Source: JBOHHR01 sp050740975 (GTDB taxonomy: Bacteria; Pseudomonadota; Gammaproteobacteria; JBOHHR01). From it: 18,260 nucleotides of DNA. Shown in pieces: positions 1 through 7,338 of this stretch; the stretch's first letter is position 1, and each line of letters opens with the position of its first letter. Made by a program: the position numbers and the translations under genes. The stretch lies in the NCBI GenBank assembly GCA_050740975.1, contig JBOIEE010000163.1:1-18260 (forward strand), given 5' to 3'. The notes under the pieces are model-generated. The model ran no database searches. It was not told the DNA's origin and was given only the letters and a program-made list of their open reading frames with translations.

Positions 1-234
1 CTCGCGAGCTGTCTTGAAACGGTGACCAAGACAGCGCTTCCTAAATTCGACAGTGGCGATTACACTTCGGCGCTGGTCGAGTTGGCCAGGCTTAAAGAAA
101 GCGTCGATCAATTTTTCGATCAGGTGATGGTCCTGTGCGATGACGTGAAGCTGCGAGCAAACCGCTTAGCGCTTTTGCATACCATGAGCGAGCTGTTTCT
201 GCGGGTAGCCGACATCGCGCGCCTGCAGGTCTAA
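1..234 (+). CDS. glyS: Glycyl-tRNA synthetase beta subunit, C-terminal end (partial)
   Basis: The reading frame is open from the first base, so this is the 3' end of a longer gene; 77 residues are visible. GlyS is the beta subunit of the bacterial alpha2beta2 glycyl-tRNA synthetase, and its C-terminus is an anticodon-binding helical domain. The visible end carries the usual family tail: VDQFFDQVMV, then a short acidic stretch, then LRANRLALL and LFLRVADIARLQ. The GTG at 22 is internal and not the true start. The gene is followed 4 bp later by gmhB; glyS-gmhB-plsC is a common gammaproteobacterial order. The identification rests on recognising this conserved C-terminal pattern and on the neighbourhood. 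Confidence 0.9.
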   Translation, partial: LASCLETVTKTALPKFDSGDYTSALVELARLKESVDQFFDQVMVLCDDVKLRANRLALLHTMSELFLRVADIARLQV

Positions 235-238
235 GTGC

Positions 239-781
239 ATGTCTTTGCTCATCCTGGACCGCGACGGGGTGATCAATGAGGAATCAAACAACTTTATTAA
301 AGAGCCCGAGGAATGGCGCCCGATACCCGGCAGCCTGGAAGCGATCGCGAGTGCCTATCGCCAGGGTTTCCGCATCGTCGTGGTCACGAACCAATCGGGC
401 TTAGGCCGCGGAGCGCTGGATATCGACGCATTAAACCGCATTCATAAGGAAATGCATCGGCAGGTCATCACGGCGGGGGGGCTCATCGATGCCATTTTCT
501 TCTGTCCGCACACACCCGAAGATCGCTGCGCATGCCGCAAGCCCAATCCCGGCCTGTACCTGGAACTGGCTAAGCGCTTGGGGGTGTCATTGACGGGCGT
601 GCCGGCGATCGGCGATAGAGCGAGTGACATCGAGGCCGCCAAGCGCGCCGGCGCCGCTCCCAGGCTGGTCAAAACCGGCAGAGGATGTGCAACCCTCGCG
701 AGCGACTTCGGTTTGGATAAGGTGCTCGTTTATCCCGATCTAGCGGCGGCGGTGCGCGAGCTGGTGGGGGAGTCGCCGTGA
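239..781 (+). CDS. gmhB: D-glycero-beta-D-manno-heptose 1,7-bisphosphate 7-phosphatase
   Basis: This is a 180-residue HAD-superfamily phosphatase. It removes the 7-phosphate from D,D-heptose 1,7-bisphosphate in the cytoplasm on the way to ADP-heptose for the LPS inner core. The N-terminal motif LDRDGVIN supplies the catalytic aspartates D7 and D9. VVTNQSG (about residues 48-54) is HAD motif II. The structural zinc-site ligands C89, H91, C97 and C99 are all present in the CPHTPEDRCAC segment, followed by K101. GDRASD (125-130) is the metal-binding motif. The length matches the family. The ATG lies 4 bp after the glyS stop, and the 3' end overlaps plsC by 4 bp, so the three are probably co-transcribed. 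Confidence 0.95.
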   Translation: MSLLILDRDGVINEESNNFIKEPEEWRPIPGSLEAIASAYRQGFRIVVVTNQSGLGRGALDIDALNRIHKEMHRQVITAGGLIDAIFFCPHTPEDRCACRKPNPGLYLELAKRLGVSLTGVPAIGDRASDIEAAKRAGAAPRLVKTGRGCATLASDFGLDKVLVYPDLAAAVRELVGESP

Positions 782-1569
782 TTTGGGTTCGTTCTATCGT
801 ATTCTACCTCGCGGCGACTTTAGTCGTGGTCTTCTTTGGCCTGCTGGGTGTCTTCCTGCGTCCGTTCTCTCCATTCCTGCGGCATTATCTGGTCACGCGC
901 TGGACCCACTTTACCCTGTGGTGGCTTGAGAAGTGTTGCCATCTCCGCTATCGAGTCACGGGTCGGGAAAACATCCCGAAAGGTCCCGCGGTCATCCTGG
1001 CAAATCATCAATCGGCGTGGGAAACCTTGGCGTTTCAAGCCATCTTTCCCTCTCATGTGTGGGTGTTGAAGCGCAACTTGCTCTGGATACCGTTTTTTGG
1101 CTGGGGTTTGGCGGCACTTAGCCCTATCGCCATCCGCCTGAATGGCGGCACACGTGCGCTGCGTCAGGTACTGACTCAGGGCACAGATCGCCTGCGCCGC
1201 GGGTTTTGGGTCCTCATCTTTCCCGAGGGTAGGCGCGTGCAGCCCTCAGAAACACGAGACCATGCGGGCGGGGGGGCCGCCCTGGCGAAACATGCCCGAT
1301 GTCCGGTTGTTCTGGTTGCCCATAACGCGGGGCTGTTTTGGGCCAGAAGATCGGTGCTAAAACGTCCAGGCGTTATCGATGTCGTCATCGGTCCCGTCTT
1401 GGATCCGCAGCATAAGAGCGCGAGGCAGATCACGGAAATAGCCCAGGAATGGATTGAAAAGACGTCCAAAAGTTTGCTTTCAGGGCCGCCGGGTAGCGAG
1501 CGCGTTTCGTATCGAGACAACGAGCAGGCCACGGAAAAGCAGGACGTGTCGGGAGCGAGTGTGGACTAG
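778..1569 (+). CDS. plsC: 1-acyl-sn-glycerol-3-phosphate acyltransferase
   Basis: This 263-residue membrane-bound LPLAT-family acyltransferase would convert lysophosphatidic acid to phosphatidic acid in phospholipid synthesis. A strong N-terminal membrane segment covers about residues 5-27. Acyltransferase motif I is NHQSAWE (76-82), with H77 as catalytic base and a glutamate (E82) at the usual aspartate position of HX4D. Motif III is FPEGRR (148-153). The C-terminal roughly 30 residues are polar and look disordered. The gene starts with GTG, overlapping the gmhB stop in a GTGA junction, which implies translational coupling. An OlsA-like or other acceptor specificity cannot be excluded from sequence alone. 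Confidence 0.88.
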   Translation: MIWVRSIVFYLAATLVVVFFGLLGVFLRPFSPFLRHYLVTRWTHFTLWWLEKCCHLRYRVTGRENIPKGPAVILANHQSAWETLAFQAIFPSHVWVLKRNLLWIPFFGWGLAALSPIAIRLNGGTRALRQVLTQGTDRLRRGFWVLIFPEGRRVQPSETRDHAGGGAALAKHARCPVVLVAHNAGLFWARRSVLKRPGVIDVVIGPVLDPQHKSARQITEIAQEWIEKTSKSLLSGPPGSERVSYRDNEQATEKQDVSGASVD

Positions 1570-1570
1570 C

Positions 1571-1610
1571 AGCCTGCCTAGTAGGTTCTTCCTAAGTCCG
1601 ACAGGCGGCT
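1571..1610. terminator. Imperfect hairpin between convergent genes, possible bidirectional terminator
   Basis: AGCC-GCCT with one bulged T on the left pairs with AGGCGGCT on the right, and a smaller TAGG/CCTA stem lies inside. It sits between the plsC stop and the stop of the convergent desaturase pseudogene, which it touches. There is no clear T-tract, so terminator function is inferred from position and symmetry only. Confidence 0.3.
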
Positions 1611-2408
1611 AGTGCTCGAAAGGCTGTGATAACAATCGCCAAAACCCGGTAACTCGTTCTTGGCCGAAGCCGAGCAAGCCGATCCGCATGTTGCGGTGTC
1701 CGCTCTCGGGCTGCGCGTTGTAGGTGTGAAACAGCCGATCCCACCACGGCAGGAAAGAACCAAAATTGCTATTCAGCTCATGCTCCTTGATCGAGTGATG
1801 AACCCGGTGCATGTCTGGCGTCACGACCCCGAGCCGCAGCCATGCATCGAGCCGTTCTGGGATCTGCACATTGCTATGATTAAAAACTGCGCTTAGGTTC
1901 AGCATCAGCTCATAGGTGATCACCGCGAGCACGGGCGCGCCCAGGAACACCACGGCGCTCATCTTGATCGCCATCGAAAGCGCGATCTCGATCGGATGGA
2001 AGCGCACCCCCGTGCTAAAATCGAGTCGAGATCCGTATGGTGAACCCTATGCACCCGCCATAGCCAAGGAGCATTATGGAACGCGATGTGTTGCAGGTAA
2101 ATGATGAGATCCAAGGCCACCACGCAGACCAGAAACGCGGCCCAAGCAGGTGCCCCGATCCGATTGAACAGCCCCCAACCCTCTGCGGTCGCTAAGCCAG
2201 CCACGGCGACCGCTGCTACCGGGAACAGCAGCCGCAATACCAATACGTCTACGACCAATAAGCCCAAATTAGCCGGCCAGCGGATCCCTGGTGCCAGCTT
2301 GAGCGGACGACGCGGTGCTTTTCGCTCCCATACGCCCATGGCGGCGGCGAGGCACAAGAACGCACCCAAGCGCAGCGTGTTCTCGTGTTGGATCATAAGC
2401 TCAAGCAT
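1609..2408 (-). pseudogene. Sterol desaturase / fatty acid hydroxylase family protein, frameshifted
   Basis: Two adjacent minus-strand frames together encode one membrane di-iron hydroxylase-type protein of about 265 residues. The N-terminal part (start 2408) has hydrophobic segments, then QHIAFHNAPWLWRVHRVHHTD, which supplies the HX4H and HRVHH histidine clusters. The C-terminal part (frame ending at 1609) resumes at STGVRFHPIEIALS and carries FNHSN and MHRVHHSIKEHELNSNFG, the last histidine box. The join falls near 2021-2027. There the DNA gives GAC-TC-GAT, where family members would have three full codons (DLDxDFSTG), so one base seems missing. Without that base the first frame runs into unrelated arginine-rich residues. 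All histidine boxes are otherwise intact, so this is either a very recent inactivation or a sequencing/assembly error. The substrate is unknown. The gene is divergent from hemB, with only 19 bp between the starts. Confidence 0.85.
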
Positions 2409-2427
2409 TAAACATTGAGATCTCGCT

Positions 2428-3435
2428 ATGAGTTTCCCCTCCCTCGGTTCGTATCCCAGCTATCGGCCGCGGCGCATGCGCCGCAGCGAGTTCTCCCGCC
2501 GCTTGATGCGCGGATCTGTGCTAACGGTCGATGACTTAGTCTATCCCGTGTTCGTGGCCGAGGGCACGGCACACAGAGAGGCTATTTCCTCTATGCCCGG
2601 TATAGAGCGCTTGAGCATCGATGAGTTGCTAAACGAAGCCGGCGAGCTGGTCGATCTTGGGATCCCCGCGATTGCGATCTTCCCCTGTGTCGGTCCAGGA
2701 TCCAAGAGCACCGATGCCGAGGAGGCTTATAATCCCCAGGGCTTAGTTCAGCGCACGGTGCGTGCCGTAAAGATGGCCTATTCCGCCTTAGGTATTATAA
2801 CCGATGTCGCGCTGGATCCGTTCACCACCCACGGCCAGGACGGCCTGGTCGATGACACCGGTTATGTGGTCAACGACGAAACCGTGGAGGTGCTGGTTAA
2901 GCAGGCGCTTTCCCATGCCGCCGCAGGCGCGGACGTCATCGCCCCTTCGGATATGATGGACGGACGCATCGGCCAGATCCGCCAAGCTTTAGAAGCCCAT
3001 GGTTATGTCAACACCCAGATCCTCGCCTATTCGGCCAAGTACGCTTCCCATTTCTATGGCCCTTTTCGCGACGCCGTAGGCTCCGCGACCAGTCTCGGCA
3101 GCGGCGACAAACACAGTTACCAGATGGACCCCGCCAACGGGGACGAGGCGTTGCGGGAAGTTGCCTTAGACATCCAAGAAGGGGCGGACATGGTCATGGT
3201 CAAACCCGGAATGCCCTATTTGGATGTTGTGTGGCGCATCAAGCAAGCGTTCCATAGGCCTACCCTGGTCTATCAGGTGAGCGGTGAATACGCCATGATC
3301 ATGGCGGCGGTACGCCAGGGGTGGCTTGAGGAACGGGCCGCGGTGCTGGAATCCCTCATTGCTTGCAAGCGAGCCGGTGCCGATGCCATAGTGACCTACT
3401 TCGCGAAGCGCGCGGCCGCGTGGCTGAGGGGGTGA
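2428..3435 (+). CDS. hemB: Delta-aminolevulinic acid dehydratase (porphobilinogen synthase)
   Basis: This 335-residue enzyme condenses two 5-aminolevulinate molecules into porphobilinogen, the first common tetrapyrrole step, in the cytosol. The two Schiff-base lysines are visible as K204 in YSAKYASHFYGPFR and K259 in MVMVKPGMPYLD. The metal-site segment reads DVALDPFTTHGQDG (about 126-139). It has aspartate and threonine where zinc-type enzymes have cysteines, which places it in the magnesium-responsive class known from Pseudomonas and plastids. The start at 2428 gives the standard N-terminus, with RPRRMRRSEFSRRL near the front. Only 19 bp separate it from the divergent desaturase start, so its promoter must lie inside that pseudogene. 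Confidence 0.97.
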   Translation: MSFPSLGSYPSYRPRRMRRSEFSRRLMRGSVLTVDDLVYPVFVAEGTAHREAISSMPGIERLSIDELLNEAGELVDLGIPAIAIFPCVGPGSKSTDAEEAYNPQGLVQRTVRAVKMAYSALGIITDVALDPFTTHGQDGLVDDTGYVVNDETVEVLVKQALSHAAAGADVIAPSDMMDGRIGQIRQALEAHGYVNTQILAYSAKYASHFYGPFRDAVGSATSLGSGDKHSYQMDPANGDEALREVALDIQEGADMVMVKPGMPYLDVVWRIKQAFHRPTLVYQVSGEYAMIMAAVRQGWLEERAAVLESLIACKRAGADAIVTYFAKRAAAWLRG

Positions 3436-3472
3436 GTTCCTATGATCCTGCAATCGGATGTGGGAGCAGGTC

Positions 3473-3838
3473 GTGGTTAAGCTATATAATTTATTGTTTT
3501 TATATGGTTATGTTTCTGTCGCCGGGACAGCGATCGGATCTCCCGCCGAGGATGCAGCGCCAGTAAGCGGCGATCCCCGATCCTATCTGGAATTTGTGGC
3601 CAATTTAGACGGCAAGCGCACTATCCTAAGCGCGGGAGGCCGGCTACAGTCGATCAAGAACAATCATCGTTCAAAGACTATTCGCTATCGCCTGATTCGC
3701 CATATCGCCGGCAAGCCTCAGCCCAGCTTCACAGCCGGCAGCGTAGGACCAGCGGGGCAAACGAGTGCTTTGGGTTGCGATCAGGTCGACGGCCAGGATC
3801 AAAGCTGGCGGCTAGAGTCAGCCCGATATGTTGACTGA
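3473..3838 (+). CDS. Small putative exported protein of unknown function
   Basis: I do not recognise a named family. With the GTG at 3473 the product is 121 residues. A GGGAG Shine-Dalgarno-like sequence lies 6 nt upstream, which favours GTG over the in-frame ATG at 3458. The N-terminus (MVKLYNLLFLYGYVSVAGTA) looks like a signal peptide: one lysine, a hydrophobic core, then small residues. The mature part is polar and ends in a pattern with ALGCDQVDGQDQSW, with one cysteine, consistent with a small folded periplasmic protein. The DNA around 3480-3515 is unusually AT-rich and includes a TATAAT at 3485-3490. The last 21 bp overlap the convergent rppH 3' end. It lies 37 bp after hemB and may be co-transcribed with it. 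Confidence 0.6.
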   Translation: MVKLYNLLFLYGYVSVAGTAIGSPAEDAAPVSGDPRSYLEFVANLDGKRTILSAGGRLQSIKNNHRSKTIRYRLIRHIAGKPQPSFTAGSVGPAGQTSALGCDQVDGQDQSWRLESARYVD

Positions 3839-4354
3839 ACGGGGGGCTCGCTTGTCACGCGAGTAGCGATCGCGTCCGTTACCCGGCAAGGCCAAAAGCG
3901 CGAATTCGCTTAACACCTGGTGGTACACCTCGCGTTTGAACCGGACGACGCTTTTCAGCGGTTGCCAATAGCCAACCCATTGCCAGCCGTTAAATTCAGG
4001 CCGCTCCGATGCCCCCAGGAAGACATCATCATCCTCACCTAGGAAGTGCAGCAGATACCAGATCTGCTTCTGTCCCACGCATACGGGTTTCTTGTCATAG
4101 CGGATGAACTGGTCCGGCAAGCGGTAGCGCAGCCAGTGCTTGGTATAGCCAAGCACCCGTACCTGACTGGGGAGCAAGCCCACTTCCTCTTTCAATTCCC
4201 GATACATAGCCAGTTCCGGGGTTTCATTGGGTTTTATCCCCCCTTGCGGAAACTGCCACGCGTCCATCCCGAAACGCCGGGCCCAAAACACTTGGCTATC
4301 CTGATTACTCAGGATAATACCTACGTTGGCCCTGTACCCGTCTGAGTCAATCAT
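3818..4354 (-). CDS. rppH: RNA pyrophosphohydrolase (Nudix)
   Basis: This 178-residue Nudix hydrolase trims 5' triphosphate or diphosphate ends of mRNA to monophosphate, opening transcripts to RNase E decay. The Nudix box GX5EX7REUXEEXGU is complete at residues 38-60, with G38, E44, R52, E53, E56, E57 and G59. The N-terminus MIDSDGYRANVGIIL and the segments FWARRFGMDAWQFPQGG and FIRYDKKPVCVGQKQIWYLL are typical of RppH. I chose the ATG ending at 4354 rather than one eight codons upstream, because it gives the family N-terminus and has an AAGGA about 8 nt before it. It lies 90 bp downstream of mdh on the same strand and has its own predicted promoter. Its 3' end overlaps a convergent small gene. 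Confidence 0.95.
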   Translation of the reverse strand: MIDSDGYRANVGIILSNQDSQVFWARRFGMDAWQFPQGGIKPNETPELAMYRELKEEVGLLPSQVRVLGYTKHWLRYRLPDQFIRYDKKPVCVGQKQIWYLLHFLGEDDDVFLGASERPEFNGWQWVGYWQPLKSVVRFKREVYHQVLSEFALLALPGNGRDRYSRDKRAPRSVNISG

Positions 4355-4383
4355 CGTAGGATCCTTCAGACACTTCAACGGCT

Positions 4384-4412
4384 ATTATTTCTGATCCCGG
4401 CGGACACATCAA
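4384..4412 (-). promoter_or_regulatory. Predicted sigma-70 promoter for rppH
   Basis: On the minus strand, TTGATG (4407-4412) and AATAAT (4384-4389) are separated by exactly 17 bp, matching -35 and -10 consensus at 4/6 and 5/6 positions. It lies 30 bp upstream of the chosen rppH start, in the mdh-rppH gap. This suggests rppH can be transcribed independently of mdh. Confidence 0.5.
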
Positions 4413-4444
4413 TCACTACGCAATTGGGGCCAGGGTTACCAGCA

Positions 4445-5425
4445 TCAATCGAGTAAGGCCCGAACGGCGTCTCGTTCCTGTTCCAGCTCTTCCCGCGTCC
4501 TATCCAACCGGGACTGACTGAGGGCGTCTATCCGCAATCCCTGCACGATCTGATACCTGCTATCCTGGGTGGTCACCGGGTAGGAAAACACCAGTCCTTC
4601 GGGGATCCCATAACTGCCGTCGCTCGCTACGGCCATGCTGGTCCAGTCATCCGGCGGCGTTCCCCGCACCCAGTCCCGAATGTGCTCGATGGCGGCGTTT
4701 GCCGCCGATGCGGCGCTGGATGCGCTACGGGCGTCGATGATCTCGGCACCACGCTTGGCGACGCGGGGAATGTATTCCCCTTCCAGCCAGTCCCGGGTGA
4801 CTAAGGATTTAGCCGGTTGGCCTTTGACGGTAGCGTGGCTAAGATCGGGATATTGGGTGGTGGAATGGTTGCCCCAAATACAAACCTTTTTGATGTCGCC
4901 GATGGTCACCCCCGCTTTTTTCGCCAATTGCGCAAGCGCACGGTTGTGGTCTAGGCGGGTAAGGGCAGAAAACTGGCTGGGCGACAGATCCGGAGCGCTG
5001 TTGAGGGCGGTGAGGGCGTTGGTGTTTGCTGGATTACCGACCACCACGACCTTGACATCGCGGCTGGCTCGCTCGTTCAGCGCCCTGCCTTGCACCTTGA
5101 AAATCCCGGCGTTAGCGGTGAGCAAGTCACCGCGCTCCATACCGGGACCGCGCGGCCTCGCCCCAACCAAAAGTGCATATTCTGCCCCGTCGAAAGCTAC
5201 CTTGGGGTCATCCGTGACCACGATATCCGCCACCAGCGGGAAGGCGCAATCCTCCACTTCCATGACTACTCCTTGCAATGCTTTAATCGCCGGCGTGATC
5301 TCCAAGCAGCGCAGCACCACCGGCTGGTCGCTTCCCAGCATCTCGCCGGCGGCGATCCGAAACAGCAGCGAATAAGCGATCTGACCGGCAGCCCCTGTGA
5401 CGGCCACCTGTGCGGCTTGTTTCAT
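4445..5425 (-). CDS. mdh: Malate dehydrogenase, type 2 (NAD-dependent)
   Basis: This 326-residue enzyme interconverts malate and oxaloacetate in the TCA cycle. The Rossmann nucleotide loop GAAGQIAY is at residues 11-18. The substrate-binding arginines lie in ARPRGPGMERGDLL (R92 and R98). The catalytic pair is in TRLDHNRA (R157, D159) and WGNHST (H187). GAAGQIAYSLLFRIAAG, GMERGDLL and the C-terminal GLVFSYP are characteristic of MDH family type 2, not the E. coli type. A GGGGAG Shine-Dalgarno lies about 10 nt before the ATG. It follows gltA on the same strand, but a MITE lies in the gap and may separate or modify their expression. Confidence 0.95.
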   Translation of the reverse strand: MKQAAQVAVTGAAGQIAYSLLFRIAAGEMLGSDQPVVLRCLEITPAIKALQGVVMEVEDCAFPLVADIVVTDDPKVAFDGAEYALLVGARPRGPGMERGDLLTANAGIFKVQGRALNERASRDVKVVVVGNPANTNALTALNSAPDLSPSQFSALTRLDHNRALAQLAKKAGVTIGDIKKVCIWGNHSTTQYPDLSHATVKGQPAKSLVTRDWLEGEYIPRVAKRGAEIIDARSASSAASAANAAIEHIRDWVRGTPPDDWTSMAVASDGSYGIPEGLVFSYPVTTQDSRYQIVQGLRIDALSQSRLDRTREELEQERDAVRALLD

Positions 5426-5449
5426 TAGCTCTTATCTCCCCTCGCTCGT

Positions 5450-5600
5450 TTAGGGAACCTCTGCAAAAGTTACTGCGCGGCCCATCTGCTTTGTCGCGTG
5501 CTCGCTCGTCGCTCGCCTATCTAACTGATATGTCTCGCGACTCGCTCCGCGGCTTCGCGCATCTGGGCCTGCTCGTGACACTTTTGCAGAGGTTGCTTAG
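5450..5600. mobile_element. MITE-like element with terminal inverted repeats and TTAG target duplication
   Basis: The left end GGAACCTCTGCAAAAGT (5454-5470) is the inverted copy of the right end ACTTTTGCAGAGGTTGC (5580-5596), with 16 of 17 positions matching. The element is 143 bp and too short to encode a transposase. It is flanked by direct TTAG at 5450-5453 and 5597-5600. TTAG fits the YTAR target duplication known for IS5-subgroup elements, so mobilisation by an IS5-type transposase is a reasonable inference. The core (about 5493-5560) is rich in GCTCGC motifs and is homologous to a repeat at the window's right end. The element fills most of the gltA-mdh gap, ending 9 bp before the gltA stop codon. 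Confidence 0.8.
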
Positions 5601-5605
5601 TGATG

Positions 5606-6904
5606 TCATCTTTCGTCTAAAGGTACATATTCTCGGCGGTCGGACCCAATATAGAGCTGACGCGGCCGCCCAATTCGGAAATCTGGATCGGTGATCATCT
5701 CCATCCATTGCGCTATCCACCCGGCGGATCGGGCGAGCGCGAACATGACGGTGAACATACGGGTGGGGATCCCAAGCCCCTTAAGAATAATCCCGGAATA
5801 AAAATCAACGTTTGGATAGAGCTTGCGCTCGATGAAATACTGGTCTTCCAGGGCGATACGTTCCAGCTCCATAGCGATTTCGAAAAGCGGTTGCTCGGCC
5901 CCTGTGCCCATTTCATCCAAAACATCGTGACAAGCCTGGCGGATTATCGTGGCACGCGGATCGAAGTTCTTGTACACGCGGTGACCGAAGCCCATGAGGC
6001 GGAAGGGATCATTTTTGTCTTTGGCTCGATCGACATAAGTCCTTATGTTCTTCGGGTCTGCGATTTCCTCCAGCATCAGGATCACGGCCTCGTTGGCGCC
6101 GCCGTGGGAGCGGCCCCAAAGCGTAGCGCACCCGGCCGAAATGCACGCGAAGGGGTTGGTCTCCGCACTCCCCGCTAAGCGCACCGTAGAAGTGCTGGCG
6201 TTCTGCTCGTGGTCGGCGTGCAGGATCGCCAATAACTCTAGCGCCCGTACCGCCTTAGGATGGGGCTCGTAGGGCTCGCTCGGCCGCGCAAACATCATGT
6301 TTATAAAATTCTCCATGTAGCCCAGCGAGTTATCTGGGTATACGAACGGCTCGCCCAGACCGTATTTGTAGCATTTCGAAGCGATATTCGGCATCTTGCC
6401 GATCACCATTTGGGCTGTATGCTGGCGGTGTTCCTCATCAAAGATGTCGATCACCTCGTGGTAATACGAAGCCATCGCCCCGGTGACGCCCACCATGATG
6501 GACATAGGGTGCGCATCATAGCGGTAGCCGCCGTAGAACTTAATCAAATGCTCGTGCACCATACACTGCTCCTTGACCGAGCTTTCGAACTGCTGCATTT
6601 GGGCCGGTGTAGGTAACTCCCCGTGGATCAGTAAGTAACAGATCTCGAGGTAGGAGCCATGTTGGGCTAACTGTTCAATCGGGTAGCCGCGGTGCATCAA
6701 GATTCCCTTTTCGCCATCGAGGTAGGTGATGGCGCTGCGGCAACTGGCTGTGGTCAGATAGCCCGGGTCGAAGGTAAACATCGCCAGCTCTTTGTACAGA
6801 TCCCGGGTATCGATCACCGGTGCTCCCGCGGTCCCTCGATAGACGGGGCACTCGATCGATCTACCGCTGCGATTGTCCACGATGGTGACTGTGTCTTTGC
6901 TCAT
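5606..6904 (-). CDS. gltA: Citrate synthase (type I)
   Basis: This 432-residue enzyme joins oxaloacetate and acetyl-CoA to form citrate, entering the TCA cycle. The three catalytic residues are visible: H267 in GRSHGGANEA, H308 in MGFGHRVYKNFDPRA, and D367 in YPNVDFYSGI. These correspond to the H264, H305 and D362 of the E. coli enzyme. HADHEQNASTSTVRL (about 229-243) is also typical. The N-terminal roughly 40-residue beta-rich region is the one found in NADH-sensitive hexameric type I enzymes, though allostery is only inferred. It is divergent from sucA across a 434-bp gap and lies upstream of mdh on the same strand. Confidence 0.98.
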   Translation of the reverse strand: MSKDTVTIVDNRSGRSIECPVYRGTAGAPVIDTRDLYKELAMFTFDPGYLTTASCRSAITYLDGEKGILMHRGYPIEQLAQHGSYLEICYLLIHGELPTPAQMQQFESSVKEQCMVHEHLIKFYGGYRYDAHPMSIMVGVTGAMASYYHEVIDIFDEEHRQHTAQMVIGKMPNIASKCYKYGLGEPFVYPDNSLGYMENFINMMFARPSEPYEPHPKAVRALELLAILHADHEQNASTSTVRLAGSAETNPFACISAGCATLWGRSHGGANEAVILMLEEIADPKNIRTYVDRAKDKNDPFRLMGFGHRVYKNFDPRATIIRQACHDVLDEMGTGAEQPLFEIAMELERIALEDQYFIERKLYPNVDFYSGIILKGLGIPTRMFTVMFALARSAGWIAQWMEMITDPDFRIGRPRQLYIGSDRREYVPLDER

Positions 6905-6986
6905 ACTTCTCGCTCAACCTTAAAAAGAGGTTATTTTGGTTTATTCTTTGGTCACAATTCTCTCGATATTTGCCGGTGTTTGGTCT

Positions 6987-7016
6987 AGCATACATTCCGA
7001 TGCGGCGTCGCAGCAA
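6987..7016 (-). promoter_or_regulatory. Candidate promoter for gltA
   Basis: On the minus strand TTGCTG (7011-7016) and TATGCT (6987-6992) have an 18-bp spacer, about 85 bp before the gltA start. A second weak candidate, TTGTGA and TAACCT with an 18-bp spacer, lies closer to the gene. Neither is strong. Confidence 0.3.
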
Positions 7017-7048
7017 GCGAGGCCTAGCCAGGGTACGGAGCTGAGATG

Positions 7049-7078
7049 TTACCGGCGATCCGATCACAAGGATATAAG
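7049..7078 (+). promoter_or_regulatory. Candidate promoter for the sucA leader
   Basis: TTACCG (7049-7054) and TATAAG (7073-7078) are separated by 18 bp on the plus strand. A transcript starting near 7085 would carry the whole hairpin series at 7131-7276 as a leader of about 250 nt before sucA. The -10 is reasonable and the -35 weak. Confidence 0.3.
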
Positions 7079-7130
7079 CTATATTGTTCAAAGGGTTTGG
7101 TCGCCGCCGCACTCGATTTGCGGGCACGTC

Positions 7131-7276
7131 GAAAAATTCCATCGGTGGAATCTTTCGCATCGCAAAGCAAAAAATTGGATTTTTGCTTTGCTCCATTTCT
7201 TAAACAGTTACCTAGTTGTTTGAGAAATGGGCCGCATATCCCTATGCGGCTGAGCGCTTCGAATTAATCGAAGTGC
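7131..7276 (+). promoter_or_regulatory. Array of five consecutive hairpins in the sucA leader (candidate structured RNA)
   Basis: Five stem-loops follow one another with almost no spacer. H1 (7131-7156) has 10 pairs and one mismatch, with a TCGG loop. H2 (7162-7191) has a perfect 12-bp stem GCAAAGCAAAAA / TTTTTGCTTTGC with a 6-nt loop. H3 (7193-7230) has a stem of at least 14 bp from CCATTTCT to AGAAATGG. H4 (7231-7250) has GCCGCATA / TATGCGGC with a TCCC loop. H5 (7254-7276) has 9 bp around an ATTAA loop. The imperfect pairs in H3 and H5 are G-U in the plus-strand RNA but A-C in the minus-strand RNA, which favours a plus-strand transcript. The region has no convincing coding frame. It could be a cis-acting leader of sucA or a separate small RNA; structured leaders upstream of sucA are known in other proteobacteria (sucA and sucA-II motifs), but I cannot match this to them. 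Confidence 0.6.
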
Positions 7277-7297
7277 CCTTGCGCGAATGGGTGGGGC

Positions 7298-7304
7298 AAA
7301 GGAG
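7298..7304 (+). promoter_or_regulatory. Strong Shine-Dalgarno-like site placed far from the sucA start
   Basis: AAAGGAG is a near-ideal ribosome-binding sequence but lies 34 nt before the sucA ATG. An in-frame TGA at 7315-7317 rules out a longer sucA. The only short frame at proper spacing is CTG-AAC-CCT-TAG, starting at 7314. It may be a standby site, a vestige or coincidence. Confidence 0.3.
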
Positions 7305-7338
7305 ATCTTTCCACTGAACCCTTAGGCTATCGATTGGG

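Noticed and set aside
1003..1025. HX4E instead of HX4D in PlsC as an inactivating change
   Set aside because: NHQSAWE-type motifs occur in functional-looking proteobacterial members, so this looks like a subfamily feature rather than damage.
5493..5560. Repeated GCTCGC units in the MITE core as a CRISPR or tandem array
   Set aside because: Units are short and irregular with no spacers; the terminal inverted repeats explain the element better.
7046..7267. 73-residue plus-strand frame in the gltA-sucA gap
   Set aside because: It runs through the hairpin array, the composition is not protein-like, and there is no ribosome-binding site.
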